Positions 1 to 8,188 of a stretch of DNA of 64,000 bases are shown in pieces. The DNA lies in NCBI GenBank assembly GCA_951813545.1, contig OX638352.1, positions 682,001-746,000 of the forward strand, in the 5' to 3' direction. How positions within the stretch are numbered: the first letter of the stretch is position 1; each line of letters begins with the position of its first letter. The notes under the pieces were generated by a model. That model was not told where the DNA came from. It saw only the letters and a list, made by a program, of their open reading frames with translations, and did no database searches. Made by a program: the position numbers and the translations under genes. Source of the stretch: an uncultured Poribacteria bacterium (lineage in GTDB: Bacteria; Poribacteria; WGA-4E; WGA-3G).

Positions 1-1
1 T

Positions 2-1132
2 GGCGTTGGCGAAGGTTTGTTCATGACATCAAGTCGTTTTTCAATCAGTACGACATGGCGAATGAAATACCCACAATCCAACCCAAGTCTATGGGACCTT
101 ATGCCGGATTATACGAACGTTGATTGGGGAGATATAATCTCCATAGCATTGAGTTTAGTTGCGATTCTGTTCACTTTCGACGCGATCTCCTCGGAGCAAG
201 AACGCGGCACGTTACGGCTGACGCTATCCAACAGCATTTCACGTGGCACTGTACTGGTAAGCAAATTTCTTGCAGCCTTGATAACTATTAGTATCCCTTT
301 TTTAATTGCCGCATTAATTAACCTTTTTCTGCTTTACACTTCAGGAAGTGTTCCATTGGCAGTGAGCGAGTGGGGACGATTGGGAGTCATTGTTCTTATC
401 GCTTTTGTTTACGTGTCAATCTTTCTCGGGTTGGGGCTGCTCATATCCTCTCGTGTGAGCAGTTCGTCAACCAGCCTGACGATTCTCTTACTCATTTGGG
501 TTGTTTGGGTCGTTCTGCTACCCTCCACAATCGGCGCGCTTACCAGTGGCTTACAGCCGACAATGACTCATAACGAACTTGCCGCCCGTCGGCAACCTCT
601 GGCATCTGCTTTTTTTGAGCAGTACGACGAACTTTGGCGTAAAACACCCTCGCGGGAGATTCCAGCAACAGAGGAAACATTATTGTGGTCGAAATACCTC
701 ACCGAAGATGCAAGAGACAACGAGAGATTGAATGAAGAACACTTGGACGCTCAGATTGCTCAGGTTCAATTTGCGAGATCCATAACCCGTATATCGCCTG
801 CGTCAAGCGTCCGCTATGCCATCGAATCCCTTGCTGGCATCGGTTTCACACGGCATGTCCAATTTTTAGAGCGAGTGCACCGATACGCCGGTGAATTCAG
901 AACGTTTCTCATCGAAACCGATCGTGCCGACCGAGAAAGTCCACATGCACTCGGACCCAAGGAAGGGACATCACAAAAGCCGGTACGCTTTGAATCAATT
1001 CCTAAATTTGAGGACCGCATCAGTTTCGGTGGTGCCTACACTGCTGCAGCTACAGACATTCTGTTATTATTGCTGTTTTTTGTGGTATTGTTCGCGGGTG
1101 CGTTTCTTTCCTTCATCCGTATTGATGTTTAG
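2..1132 (+). CDS. ABC-2 type transporter permease (5' end outside window)
   Basis: This is an integral membrane permease of the ABC-2 / DUF3526-like kind. The frame is open to the window edge. Alignment with the paralogue at 3883-5292 shows that roughly 110 N-terminal residues, including the first membrane helix, lie upstream, so the TTG at 17 is not the true start. The visible part has hydrophobic helices, the family segment FTFDAIS followed by E-R-GTLRL, a large loop that is probably extracytoplasmic, and a last C-terminal helix. No ATPase gene is visible beside it; one may lie upstream. It probably shares substrate and ATPase with the permease pair at 2388-5292, which is an inference from paralogy. 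Confidence 0.85.
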   Translation, partial: GVGEGLFMTSSRFSISTTWRMKYPQSNPSLWDLMPDYTNVDWGDIISIALSLVAILFTFDAISSEQERGTLRLTLSNSISRGTVLVSKFLAALITISIPFLIAALINLFLLYTSGSVPLAVSEWGRLGVIVLIAFVYVSIFLGLGLLISSRVSSSSTSLTILLLIWVVWVVLLPSTIGALTSGLQPTMTHNELAARRQPLASAFFEQYDELWRKTPSREIPATEETLLWSKYLTEDARDNERLNEEHLDAQIAQVQFARSITRISPASSVRYAIESLAGIGFTRHVQFLERVHRYAGEFRTFLIETDRADRESPHALGPKEGTSQKPVRFESIPKFEDRISFGGAYTAAATDILLLLLFFVVLFAGAFLSFIRIDV

Positions 1133-1272
1133 AGGGTTTTCTTTCAATAAGTGGGAATCGCTGCATGTAACGAAACCAACAATTCCGTCAAATTCATAAT
1201 TATGCCTCTGAAGAATCAGAGTGGGGTCAGTGGAAGGTCTACATACGGCATAAAGACTGTGAGAAAATTAAA

Positions 1273-1302
1273 TTGACAAAGCACTCTTTTTGATTATATA
1301 CT
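1273..1302 (+). promoter_or_regulatory. sigma70-type promoter of hicAB
   Basis: TTGACA at 1273-1278 and TATACT at 1297-1302 are separated by 18 bases. They lie about 140 bases upstream of hicA, in the gap after the permease gene, so the toxin-antitoxin pair is probably transcribed on its own. Confidence 0.6.
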
Positions 1303-1375
1303 GTCTCACAATAGACTGCAAAGACAAAGGATTGGATAACGCAAGTTGTTAGTCAATTCTTTGTGAGGAGACACA

Positions 1376-1417
1376 ATGCGTTTGAGGCGCATAAGCCGAC
1401 CGCCGGTAACCTCCTAA
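1376..1417 (+). other. possible 13-codon leader ORF before hicA
   Basis: An ATG with a good Shine-Dalgarno (GAGGAG, 7 bases upstream) opens a frame of only 13 codons that stops 26 bases before the hicA ATG. hicA itself has no clear ribosome binding site. The little ORF could couple translation into hicA or be the debris of a lost gene. The only evidence is the RBS and its position. Confidence 0.25.
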
Positions 1418-1443
1418 TCGCGTTCGTTACTAACACACGCTAT

Positions 1444-1632
1444 ATGAAATTCAGACAACTCACTAAAATGATTGAAGATGATGGATGGTATCACGACCGA
1501 ACGAAAGGCAGTCATAGACAGTTTAAACATCCTACAAAACCCGGAGTCGTCACAATTGCAGGAAAACCAAACGAAGATGTCGACAAGGGAACACTCAATA
1601 GCATCCTGAAGCAAGCCGATCTCAAAAATTGA
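1444..1632 (+). CDS. hicA: HicA-type mRNA interferase toxin
   Basis: HicA toxins are small double-stranded-RNA-binding-fold nucleases that cleave mRNA. The 62-residue product has the family hallmarks: a KGSH motif with the catalytic His at about residue 24, then a beta strand and the end pattern GTLNSILKQA. An in-frame GTG at 1363 would add 27 residues unlike the family, so the ATG at 1444 is preferred although its RBS is weak. It is followed 13 bases later by hicB, in the usual toxin-first order. Confidence 0.88.
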   Translation: MKFRQLTKMIEDDGWYHDRTKGSHRQFKHPTKPGVVTIAGKPNEDVDKGTLNSILKQADLKN

Positions 1633-1645
1633 GGAGGGAAACCTG

Positions 1646-1888
1646 ATGGAATATGTCGTTATTTTTGAAAAATTTGAAAACAATTACGGTGCGTATGTCC
1701 CCGATCTTCCAGGATGTGCTGTTGTAGGTGCGACACTCGATGAAGTGCGGAGACTGATCGCCGAAGCTATCGATTTTCATATCGAAGGACTGCAAGAAGC
1801 AGGATATAATGTGCCACAGCCGTCATTGACATTACCTGTTCAAACCCCGCCAGGGCAGTCGTCCGAATTAATCGCGACGCGGATCTAG
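1646..1888 (+). CDS. hicB: HicB-type antitoxin
   Basis: This 80-residue protein has the partial RNase-H-like fold signature of HicB: an opening Y-VVIFEK strand, then YVPDLPGC and a helix with EAI-FHIEGL. It should bind and neutralise the HicA encoded just upstream. The start at 1646 has a strong GAGGAGGG Shine-Dalgarno. The short C-terminal tail carries no obvious DNA-binding domain, so autoregulation may need a different element. The pair is an addiction module inserted between permease genes. Confidence 0.9.
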   Translation: MEYVVIFEKFENNYGAYVPDLPGCAVVGATLDEVRRLIAEAIDFHIEGLQEAGYNVPQPSLTLPVQTPPGQSSELIATRI

Positions 1889-2092
1889 TTCGGATGTATG
1901 AACGCTTAATATTATAGAGGGTAGACCTTGTGTTTACCCTATTCGTATTTCAGGTAAATCTGCTGTCTGCTTTGATGACGTACATACATCAGGAAAAAAA
2001 CTGTCTCTGAATCTACAGGTGCTTCCTGAAATCAAGCACTCGTCCGGTTCTTGTTAACTTCTAAACACTTAAGTTGAACTCACGTCAATTTA

Positions 2093-2108
2093 TGCTAAAT
2101 TTTTAGCC
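2093..2108. promoter_or_regulatory. degenerate BlaI-type operator
   Basis: TGCTAAATTTTTAGCC differs from the perfect site at 5301-5316 only in its last base. It is the most distal of several related sites upstream of the permease pair. Confidence 0.45.
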
Positions 2109-2113
2109 AGAGG

Positions 2114-2147
2114 CATTCAGTTCTCCCTTAGGAGAAATTTCTGAATG
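2114..2147 (+). other. two-part hairpin in leader or gap
   Basis: CATTCAG (2114-2120) pairs with CTGAATG (2141-2147). Inside it TTCTCC (2121-2126) pairs with GGAGAA (2131-2136) around the loop CTTA, with a 4-base bulge. No T-run follows, so it is not a simple terminator. Function unknown. Confidence 0.4.
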
Positions 2148-2262
2148 TTCCAAAACCTGCTGTAGAAGCACTCTCCGAATCGCGACTCCTCCGATAACAT
2201 TGACGAAAAACCGAAAACTGAATGGCTCTGAGATATCCCTGATAGATATTGACATCTGAGGG

Positions 2263-2278
2263 TTTTGAGAAATATCAG
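2263..2278. repeat. solo terminal sequence of the 53520-54874 IS type
   Basis: Sixteen bases (TTTTGAGAAATATCAG) are identical to the right end of the insertion sequence at 53520-54874 (54859-54874). No transposase is nearby, so this looks like a relic or solo end in the 500-base gap before the permease genes. Confidence 0.45.
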
Positions 2279-2300
2279 TACTGAATTTTTAGTTTTTCTC

Positions 2301-2335
2301 TTGATGCAATTTTCGTAAATGCTAAAATATTAGCA
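2301..2335 (+). promoter_or_regulatory. promoter overlapped by BlaI-type operator
   Basis: TTGATG (2301-2306) and TAAAAT (2323-2328) are 16 bases apart. The -10 lies inside TGCTAAAATATTAGCA (2320-2335), whose outer hexamers are perfect inverted repeats. About 40 bases here match the blaI promoter at 5323-5362, so the two control regions share an origin. Confidence 0.6.
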
Positions 2336-2341
2336 TATTGC

Positions 2342-2378
2342 TTGACTCATTAATCTCATAAGTGCTAAAGTATTTGAA
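2342..2378 (+). promoter_or_regulatory. second promoter with weak BlaI half-site before the permease pair
   Basis: TTGACT (2342-2347) and TAAAGT (2366-2371) are 18 bases apart. The operator-like TGCTAAAGTATTTGAA (2363-2378) keeps the left arm and loses part of the right arm. A start here would leave a very short leader before the GTG at 2388. Confidence 0.45.
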
Positions 2379-2387
2379 AACTAAGCT

Positions 2388-3893
2388 GTGAGCGATAATG
2401 CGATGTTTCTGACACTCATTCGGCGAGAACTCCTCGACAATCTAATGACGTTCCGATTCGCGGCAGCTGTCGTGATTATGCTGTTGCTCGTGGTCGCCAA
2501 TACCGTTGTACTCATCAAGGACTATGAAGGGCGGTTGGCGGATTATAACACCGCCGTCAAAACCCACCGGCAGGAACTCTTAACGTACAAAACCTATTCA
2601 GATGGAATTTATTGGCTGATCTTTGACCGCCCACCGAACCCGTTGAGCATTTTCAACGCGGGTTTAGATAAGAGACTGGGAAACGAAATTCAAGTTTCTC
2701 ACGCTTTTATCCCGACAATTTGGGATGCCAACAAGCACGCAGCGGATAATCCATATTTCAACATCTTCACTTCCATCGACATCGTGCTTATCTTTCAGGG
2801 GGTCCTCAGCCTGCTGGCGCTCATTTTCGCATACGATGCTATCGCCGGAGAATACGAACATGGCACCCTTCGCTTGGTGCTATCCCATCCCGTGAGACGT
2901 GGGTATATTTTGTTCGCCAAATATATCGGTGCGATGGTCTGTTTGCTCGTGCCGTTGTTGATGAGTCTGCTCCTTGCACTCATTTTACTGACGACATCTG
3001 CTATGATTTCCCTGAACACCGATGATTTTCTGCGCATCGGTGGGATTGTTCTTACGTCGCTCATCTATCTGTCGTTGTTTTACCTCATCGGCATGCTCAT
3101 TTCTGCAATCACACGCCGAACCAGTACTGCGCTCATCCTCTCTATATTCGTCTGGGGATTCTTAGTGCTCGTCTATCCAAATATGATTCTCACCGCAGTT
3201 GATACTGCCCCGCAAACGGATACGAAACCCGCCACTTACCATCAGATTAAACGAATGTGGAAGGAACTTGAGAGAAAGCGGAAACAGTTTCTCCTCAACG
3301 ACTCTGTTCCAGGAGAGGGTTTGGGACTTTACATTTTTAGGGTGTTTAAAGACAAGCCATCAGCATTAATGTACTTCTACTATGCTGCGGGCAACCTTGA
3401 AACAATCAACGAGAAATCCGAACCACAGGTGCCACACGCCCAGAATTTTTTCCGATTCTTTGGACCCCTGACCGTCAATACGGCAGAACGAACATGGCTC
3501 ATCCGAAAGCCAGCCTTCGAGAAGATCTACGTCCAACCGGCAAACAGAGGGCGAATGTTGCTGAAGTTCTCACCTGCGGGGTTGTATGATGCTGCAACCG
3601 AAGCGTGGGCAGGTACCGACTTCAATAGTGTCCAAGATTTTTTCATAGCGGCACAACGCTATCGACAAGCAATCATCAATTACTTTCATGATGAAAAGAT
3701 ATTTGCGTCTCGACAGTGGTTTTCTGCCGATCAGGGTGCCGTTGATTGGGACACACTCCCGCAGTTCTCTTTTCAGAGAAGCGATATAGGTATCAATGCT
3801 AAACAAGCATTGCCGGATCTGTTTCTGCTGCTCACGATGAATATCCTTCTCTTTATCGCGATATTTCTCGTTTTTATCAAAAATGAGGTGTAG
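2388..3893 (+). CDS. ABC-2 type transporter permease (DUF3526-like)
   Basis: This 501-residue membrane permease starts with the pattern T-IRREL-DNLMTFRFA followed by a transmembrane helix. It then has an extracytoplasmic loop, the core FAYDAIAGEYEHGTLRLVLS, several helices, a second large loop and a C-terminal helix. It overlaps the next permease gene by 11 bases, so the two are probably co-translated and form a heterodimer. The start is a GTG at 2388 or an ATG at 2403; neither has a strong Shine-Dalgarno. BlaI-type operators upstream suggest repression by the BlaI homologue at 5381. The ATPase partner is not in the window. Confidence 0.85.
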   Translation: MSDNAMFLTLIRRELLDNLMTFRFAAAVVIMLLLVVANTVVLIKDYEGRLADYNTAVKTHRQELLTYKTYSDGIYWLIFDRPPNPLSIFNAGLDKRLGNEIQVSHAFIPTIWDANKHAADNPYFNIFTSIDIVLIFQGVLSLLALIFAYDAIAGEYEHGTLRLVLSHPVRRGYILFAKYIGAMVCLLVPLLMSLLLALILLTTSAMISLNTDDFLRIGGIVLTSLIYLSLFYLIGMLISAITRRTSTALILSIFVWGFLVLVYPNMILTAVDTAPQTDTKPATYHQIKRMWKELERKRKQFLLNDSVPGEGLGLYIFRVFKDKPSALMYFYYAAGNLETINEKSEPQVPHAQNFFRFFGPLTVNTAERTWLIRKPAFEKIYVQPANRGRMLLKFSPAGLYDAATEAWAGTDFNSVQDFFIAAQRYRQAIINYFHDEKIFASRQWFSADQGAVDWDTLPQFSFQRSDIGINAKQALPDLFLLLTMNILLFIAIFLVFIKNEV

Positions 3894-5292
3894 AGTGTGG
3901 CATATTACGAAACGTGAACTCTATAATAACTTGAATAGCCTCCGATTTGCGCTGACAACCGTGTTGTTGCTGGCACTGATGGTGACCAATGCCGTGAGAC
4001 ATATCCGTGAACATCCGAAACGGGTCCAGAAGTATCACGACGCTGTCACTGAATCCATAAACCGATTAACTTCCATCGCTGACGACAGTTTATACGAATT
4101 GGCACGACAAGGCCCCGGAGTGCTTTACAAAAAGCCATCGCCCCTCCATTTCTGTGCCGCGGGCGGGGAAACCCTTTTGCCCGATAGAGTTGACAACTGG
4201 TATGACGCAAGAAGACTCTGGAGACTGACATATCCAGATGCCAACATAAATATGATGAATGTTGGACCCGATGTCTCCCAAATCGATTGGACATTTATCA
4301 TCGGTTATGTCTTGAGTCTCATTGCGCTCTTATTTACGTTTGATGCGATCTCCGGCGAACGCGAGCACGGCACGCTCCGATTGATGTTGGCAAATGCCAT
4401 CCCGCGACATACGGTACTGATCGGTAAGTTTCTGGGGGCGTTAATAAGTACGACTATTCCCTTTATGCTTGCTGCCTTGGTAAACCTCCTAATGATTTCC
4501 TCCGCAAGTGAGGTTCACCTGAACACTGAAGCGTGGGGACGCGTAGGTATTATTTTCTTTATTGTGCTGTTGTACACGTGTTTGTTTCTGGCATTAGGAT
4601 TGTTAGTCTCGGCGCGTGTCCAACGGAGTGCCGTGAGTCTTGTGATACTTCTGTTGACATGGGTCACTTTTGTCGTTTTTATGCCGAGTACGCTCGCCGC
4701 ACTTGCAAGCGGCTTTTCACCATCTATGTCCGCCGATGAATATTGGGAACGATACGGCCAAAGTGATTCCAAACTTCGGAGAACTTGGCAACGGTCTTGG
4801 TACGGGGCGGATGAATCGGAATTGGACGAAAAAACGCTAAGGAAAATAGGTGAGTGGCACACCAAAACGGTAACAAGCTATGAACGTTTGCAAGGGGGGT
4901 TCTTAACTTTTAAGATTATCCAAGTTCAACGTGCGCGTGCGATCACCAGCATCTCACCAGCGGCACTCCTCCACCATCTGCTTGAGACGTTTGCCGGAAC
5001 AGGGCTTGATCGACACCAGCAATTTGTAGGGAATGTTCAACGTTACGCCCGTGAATACCGAGAATTCATCGTAGATATGGACAGAGGCGATCCGGAGAGC
5101 CCCCATATCATAGGGGTTCGCGTAGGCATGTCAAAGAAGCCTGTCAGTCCAGAAGCGGTACCTAAATTTGAAGACATGTTGAACATTGGTAAAGATTTCA
5201 ACACCGCTGCGATGGAGTTGCTGCTGTTGACGCTGTTTGTCGTGGTTTTGTTGGCGGGTGCGTATCTCGCATTTGTGCGCGTTGAAATCTAA
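3883..5292 (+). CDS. ABC-2 type transporter permease (DUF3526-like)
   Basis: This 469-residue permease is a paralogue of the truncated gene at 2-1132 and shares the FTFDAISGE-EHGTLRLML core with its upstream neighbour. The start at 3883 overlaps the preceding stop; a GTG at 3895 is an in-frame alternative. It has an N-terminal helix, a periplasmic loop, a cluster of helices around residues 135-270, a long loop and a terminal helix. It is the last gene before the BlaI operator and promoter block, so the permease pair and the blaI-blaR1 pair are adjacent units under apparently the same repressor. Confidence 0.85.
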   Translation: MRCRVWHITKRELYNNLNSLRFALTTVLLLALMVTNAVRHIREHPKRVQKYHDAVTESINRLTSIADDSLYELARQGPGVLYKKPSPLHFCAAGGETLLPDRVDNWYDARRLWRLTYPDANINMMNVGPDVSQIDWTFIIGYVLSLIALLFTFDAISGEREHGTLRLMLANAIPRHTVLIGKFLGALISTTIPFMLAALVNLLMISSASEVHLNTEAWGRVGIIFFIVLLYTCLFLALGLLVSARVQRSAVSLVILLLTWVTFVVFMPSTLAALASGFSPSMSADEYWERYGQSDSKLRRTWQRSWYGADESELDEKTLRKIGEWHTKTVTSYERLQGGFLTFKIIQVQRARAITSISPAALLHHLLETFAGTGLDRHQQFVGNVQRYAREYREFIVDMDRGDPESPHIIGVRVGMSKKPVSPEAVPKFEDMLNIGKDFNTAAMELLLLTLFVVVLLAGAYLAFVRVEI

Positions 5293-5300
5293 TTAATTTA

Positions 5301-5316
5301 TGCTAAATTTTTAGCA
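5301..5316. promoter_or_regulatory. BlaI-type operator O1
   Basis: TGCTAAATTTTTAGCA has perfect TGCTAA / TTAGCA arms around four bases. It lies just upstream of the -35 element of the blaI promoter. Confidence 0.65.
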
Positions 5317-5322
5317 TTTTCC

Positions 5323-5358
5323 TTGACATCGTTTTTCGTAAATGCTAAAATATTAGCA
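5323..5358 (+). promoter_or_regulatory. blaI-blaR1 promoter with operator O2
   Basis: TTGACA (5323-5328) and TAAAAT (5346-5351) have ideal 17-base spacing. TGCTAAAATATTAGCA (5343-5358) covers the -10, so a bound BlaI dimer would block RNA polymerase. This is the expected architecture for autorepression in BlaI/MecI systems. Confidence 0.7.
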
Positions 5359-5380
5359 CATTACCAAAAGAGGTGAAAAA

Positions 5381-5770
5381 ATGGAAGACTACGGGACCGT
5401 CAAACTGAGTCGTCGGGAACGGCAAATCATGGATATTGTCTACCAACGCGGTCGCGTTTCCGTTGCCGATGTGCTCAAAGACCTCCCTGATCCACCGAGC
5501 TACTCTACAGTTCGGGCACTGTTGGGAATCTTGGAGGAGAAGGGGTACCTCACCCACGAAAAAGATGGCAAGCGTTATATCTATCGTCCAACGCAACCAC
5601 GCCATCTGGCGGGACGTTCCGCGCTCAAACAGATTTTTCAGACATTTTTTGATAAATCCATTGAAAAAACGGTCATCGCACTGGTTTCCGAGGCTGACCT
5701 CTCGGATGAGGAACTCGACCGTTTAAGCCAACTCATTGCGCAAGCGAAAAAAGGAGACACCTCGTCATGA
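5381..5770 (+). CDS. BlaI/MecI-family transcriptional repressor
   Basis: This 129-residue winged-helix repressor has the family opening LSRRERQIMDIVYQRG, a recognition helix near SYSTVRALLGILEEKGYL and the wing KRYIYRP, then a C-terminal dimerisation helix. BlaI/MecI proteins repress as dimers until cleaved in response to a partner BlaR1-type metalloprotease. Here the partner gene overlaps by four bases (ATGA), the classic coupled pair. The RBS is AGAGGTG. The palindromes at 5301, 5343 and upstream of the permease pair are its likely targets, which is inferred from position and symmetry. The inducing signal need not be a beta-lactam. Confidence 0.9.
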   Translation: MEDYGTVKLSRRERQIMDIVYQRGRVSVADVLKDLPDPPSYSTVRALLGILEEKGYLTHEKDGKRYIYRPTQPRHLAGRSALKQIFQTFFDKSIEKTVIALVSEADLSDEELDRLSQLIAQAKKGDTSS

Positions 5771-8109
5771 TGCGATTCATTGAGATTCTTTATGCAGACC
5801 CGTTGCTGAAATTTCTCGTTGACACCACGATAAAAAGTTTCGTTATTTTCGCCGTTGCGGGTTTATTCGCATTTTGCCTCCGTCGCAAATCGGCGGCGGT
5901 GCGCGGTTTCGTTTGGAGCATGGCAATTGTCGGATGCCTCATCGTTCCACTGTTTTCTCTCGTGCTCCCGAAGTGGGAACTCGGTATTCTACCAGTGGAA
6001 ACACTAACTTCAATTGCACAGAGCCAATTGTCCGCAAAGCCCGTATCATCAATAGCAATCACACCGACACAGCCTCAACCCAACCCTGTGACAGGTCAGA
6101 GCGGTTTTCTCACTGCCCTGCAGTGGACAGACGGGATAGCGATAGTTTGGGCAGGTGCTGGACTGTTTCTTCTTATCCGTCTGATTGTTGGAATCGGTGC
6201 TGTCTGGCATATCTCTGCTTGTAGTAACAATTTTAGCCGCGCTGTCAAGCAGTTCCAATCTAATTGGAATCGACGAGTAAATGTCTGTCTCAGCAATAGG
6301 ATCGCAGTACCAATGGTTTGGGGTTTCTTACGTCCTGTGATCTTGCTGTCAGTTGATGCGGATCAATGGAAAACAGAGCGACTCCGTGCTGTGTTACTTC
6401 ACGAATTGGCACATATCAAACGATGGGACTGGACGATGCTGATAGTCGCACAGATAACGTGCACAGTCTATTGGTTCAATCCGCTCGTATGGTTTGCTGC
6501 GCACTGGATGCGGATAGAGGCAGAACAAGCGTGCGATGACCAAGTGCTCAACGCCGGGTATCAATCAACCGACTACGCGCAACTTCTGCTTGATATCACA
6601 CGCAATGTAAAAATAGAAAAGGTGACCTCACGTGCGGCTGTCGCGATAGCACGCTCCTCAAAGATTGAAAGACGACTCCGAACCGTTCTCGCTGAAAATC
6701 TGAACCGGCACCCGGTAACAAAGGTTGTCGCGGGCGTCGGGTTGCTCATCTTCATCTGTTTTGCTGTTCCGATGGGTGCGATGCGTCTGGCGCAAGCGGT
6801 TAATTCAGAGGACCGCCTGTACCAACAAACTCAGAAGGTATCCAATTCCAAACTAACACTAAACGAAGAACGTTCTGATGCCCCTGTGAATACAGAAAAG
6901 ACTGAAAAAGAGGTTGAGGGCTGCAAGCGACATTTGCTCCAAATTGGTAAGGCACTTCAAACCTATCAGAAGGAACACGACGATTTTCCGCAATGGCTCT
7001 CAGACCTTTATCCCAAATACTTACCAGAGGCTAACTTTTTGCTTTGTCCAGCAGATCGTAACGGAGGCAGACCGATTTTTTCTTCTAATACAGACCCGAA
7101 GATGCCTGTGAGTTACGGTTATCAGTTTCACCCTGGATATCGAAAAAGCACACAGGAAAATCGAGCCGTATATGGCGATGTTATTCCGCTTGCCCGTTGT
7201 CGGCATCATGCAAATCAACCTTTTGATTGCCTAAACTTGAGTTTTTCCTTTAACGTATATCCATCATCCCACGTTTGGGAAAATACACCGGAAGAGATGT
7301 ATGGCACCTCCAAAAAAACTATTGAAGCTCTGGAAGCGGGGTTTCAGAGACTGACAGATAATGAAAAATCCTTCGATGTCTATCGGTCGCTCGTTCGTCT
7401 CTACATTGAAGTCGGACGCAAAAAAGATGCTGAAAGTCTCATTAATCGTTTCAAATCGAGTATGAAACCTGACGACCTTCAGGCACATTTCGTTCTCGGC
7501 ACGATGCTTGAGATAGCAAATCAGAGCGAAGAAGTGCTTGCGGTTTTCGAGAAATTTGAGAAGCGGCATCCAGACAATCGCCATGCCCTCGAGGAGCTCG
7601 CTCGAATTCATGAGGAACTCGGTAATTCCGATCTCGCCGCGGAATATCGAAAAAAGGCGGATCCGATGTCGGCACTTGTCGGGAAAGTTGTGCCTGACTT
7701 CTCAGCAACTGATCTTGATGGCAAACCGATCTCGCTGCAACAATACCGTGGGAAAGTTGTTTTACTCGATTTCTGGGCGGTTTGGTGTCCTCCCTGTATC
7801 GTCGAGATGCCGAATGTGAAGAAGATTTACGATACCTATAAGGACCAGGGGTTTGATATCATCGGTGTTAGCCTTGATATTGACGAAACAAGACTGCGCA
7901 ATTACCTGAAAACAAATGATATTCCTTGGCGGCAAATTTTCAGCGGACAAAAGTGGAAAAGTCCGCTTGCACAAAAGTATCATATTCGTTCCATTCCCAC
8001 ACCGTGGCTTATTGCAAGAGATGGTACGTTAATCTCACGCGAAGCCAGAGGGGTGAAGTTAGAACGACTCGTAGCAGAAGCACTCCGAGACAAAACCGAG
8101 AATGAATAG
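5767..8109 (+). CDS. BlaR1-like M56 metalloprotease fused to TPR and TlpA thioredoxin domains
   Basis: This 780-residue membrane protein has helices in the first 150 residues and an M56 zinc-protease domain with HELAH (212-216) and the third ligand in AEQACD (about E253). A further helix near 320 leads outside. The outer part holds a prepilin-like (DUF1559-like) segment near 380-490 with CPADRNGG and RCRHH, TPR-like repeats near 530-630, and a TlpA/AhpC-type thioredoxin domain from about 638 with an intact WCPPC (Cys674, Cys677). In classical BlaR1 the outer part is a penicillin-binding sensor; none is seen here. It probably senses a redox or envelope signal and cleaves the BlaI encoded upstream, which is an inference. 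Its outer part is the template for the three following genes. Confidence 0.88.
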   Translation: MMRFIEILYADPLLKFLVDTTIKSFVIFAVAGLFAFCLRRKSAAVRGFVWSMAIVGCLIVPLFSLVLPKWELGILPVETLTSIAQSQLSAKPVSSIAITPTQPQPNPVTGQSGFLTALQWTDGIAIVWAGAGLFLLIRLIVGIGAVWHISACSNNFSRAVKQFQSNWNRRVNVCLSNRIAVPMVWGFLRPVILLSVDADQWKTERLRAVLLHELAHIKRWDWTMLIVAQITCTVYWFNPLVWFAAHWMRIEAEQACDDQVLNAGYQSTDYAQLLLDITRNVKIEKVTSRAAVAIARSSKIERRLRTVLAENLNRHPVTKVVAGVGLLIFICFAVPMGAMRLAQAVNSEDRLYQQTQKVSNSKLTLNEERSDAPVNTEKTEKEVEGCKRHLLQIGKALQTYQKEHDDFPQWLSDLYPKYLPEANFLLCPADRNGGRPIFSSNTDPKMPVSYGYQFHPGYRKSTQENRAVYGDVIPLARCRHHANQPFDCLNLSFSFNVYPSSHVWENTPEEMYGTSKKTIEALEAGFQRLTDNEKSFDVYRSLVRLYIEVGRKKDAESLINRFKSSMKPDDLQAHFVLGTMLEIANQSEEVLAVFEKFEKRHPDNRHALEELARIHEELGNSDLAAEYRKKADPMSALVGKVVPDFSATDLDGKPISLQQYRGKVVLLDFWAVWCPPCIVEMPNVKKIYDTYKDQGFDIIGVSLDIDETRLRNYLKTNDIPWRQIFSGQKWKSPLAQKYHIRSIPTPWLIARDGTLISREARGVKLERLVAEALRDKTENE

Positions 8110-8188
8110 TTAATCCGATGCGGGTTCCCGTAGATGCGGGAAATGTTCAATATTATTTCGTAAGAAATTTGAAAAGGAGAACACTGAA

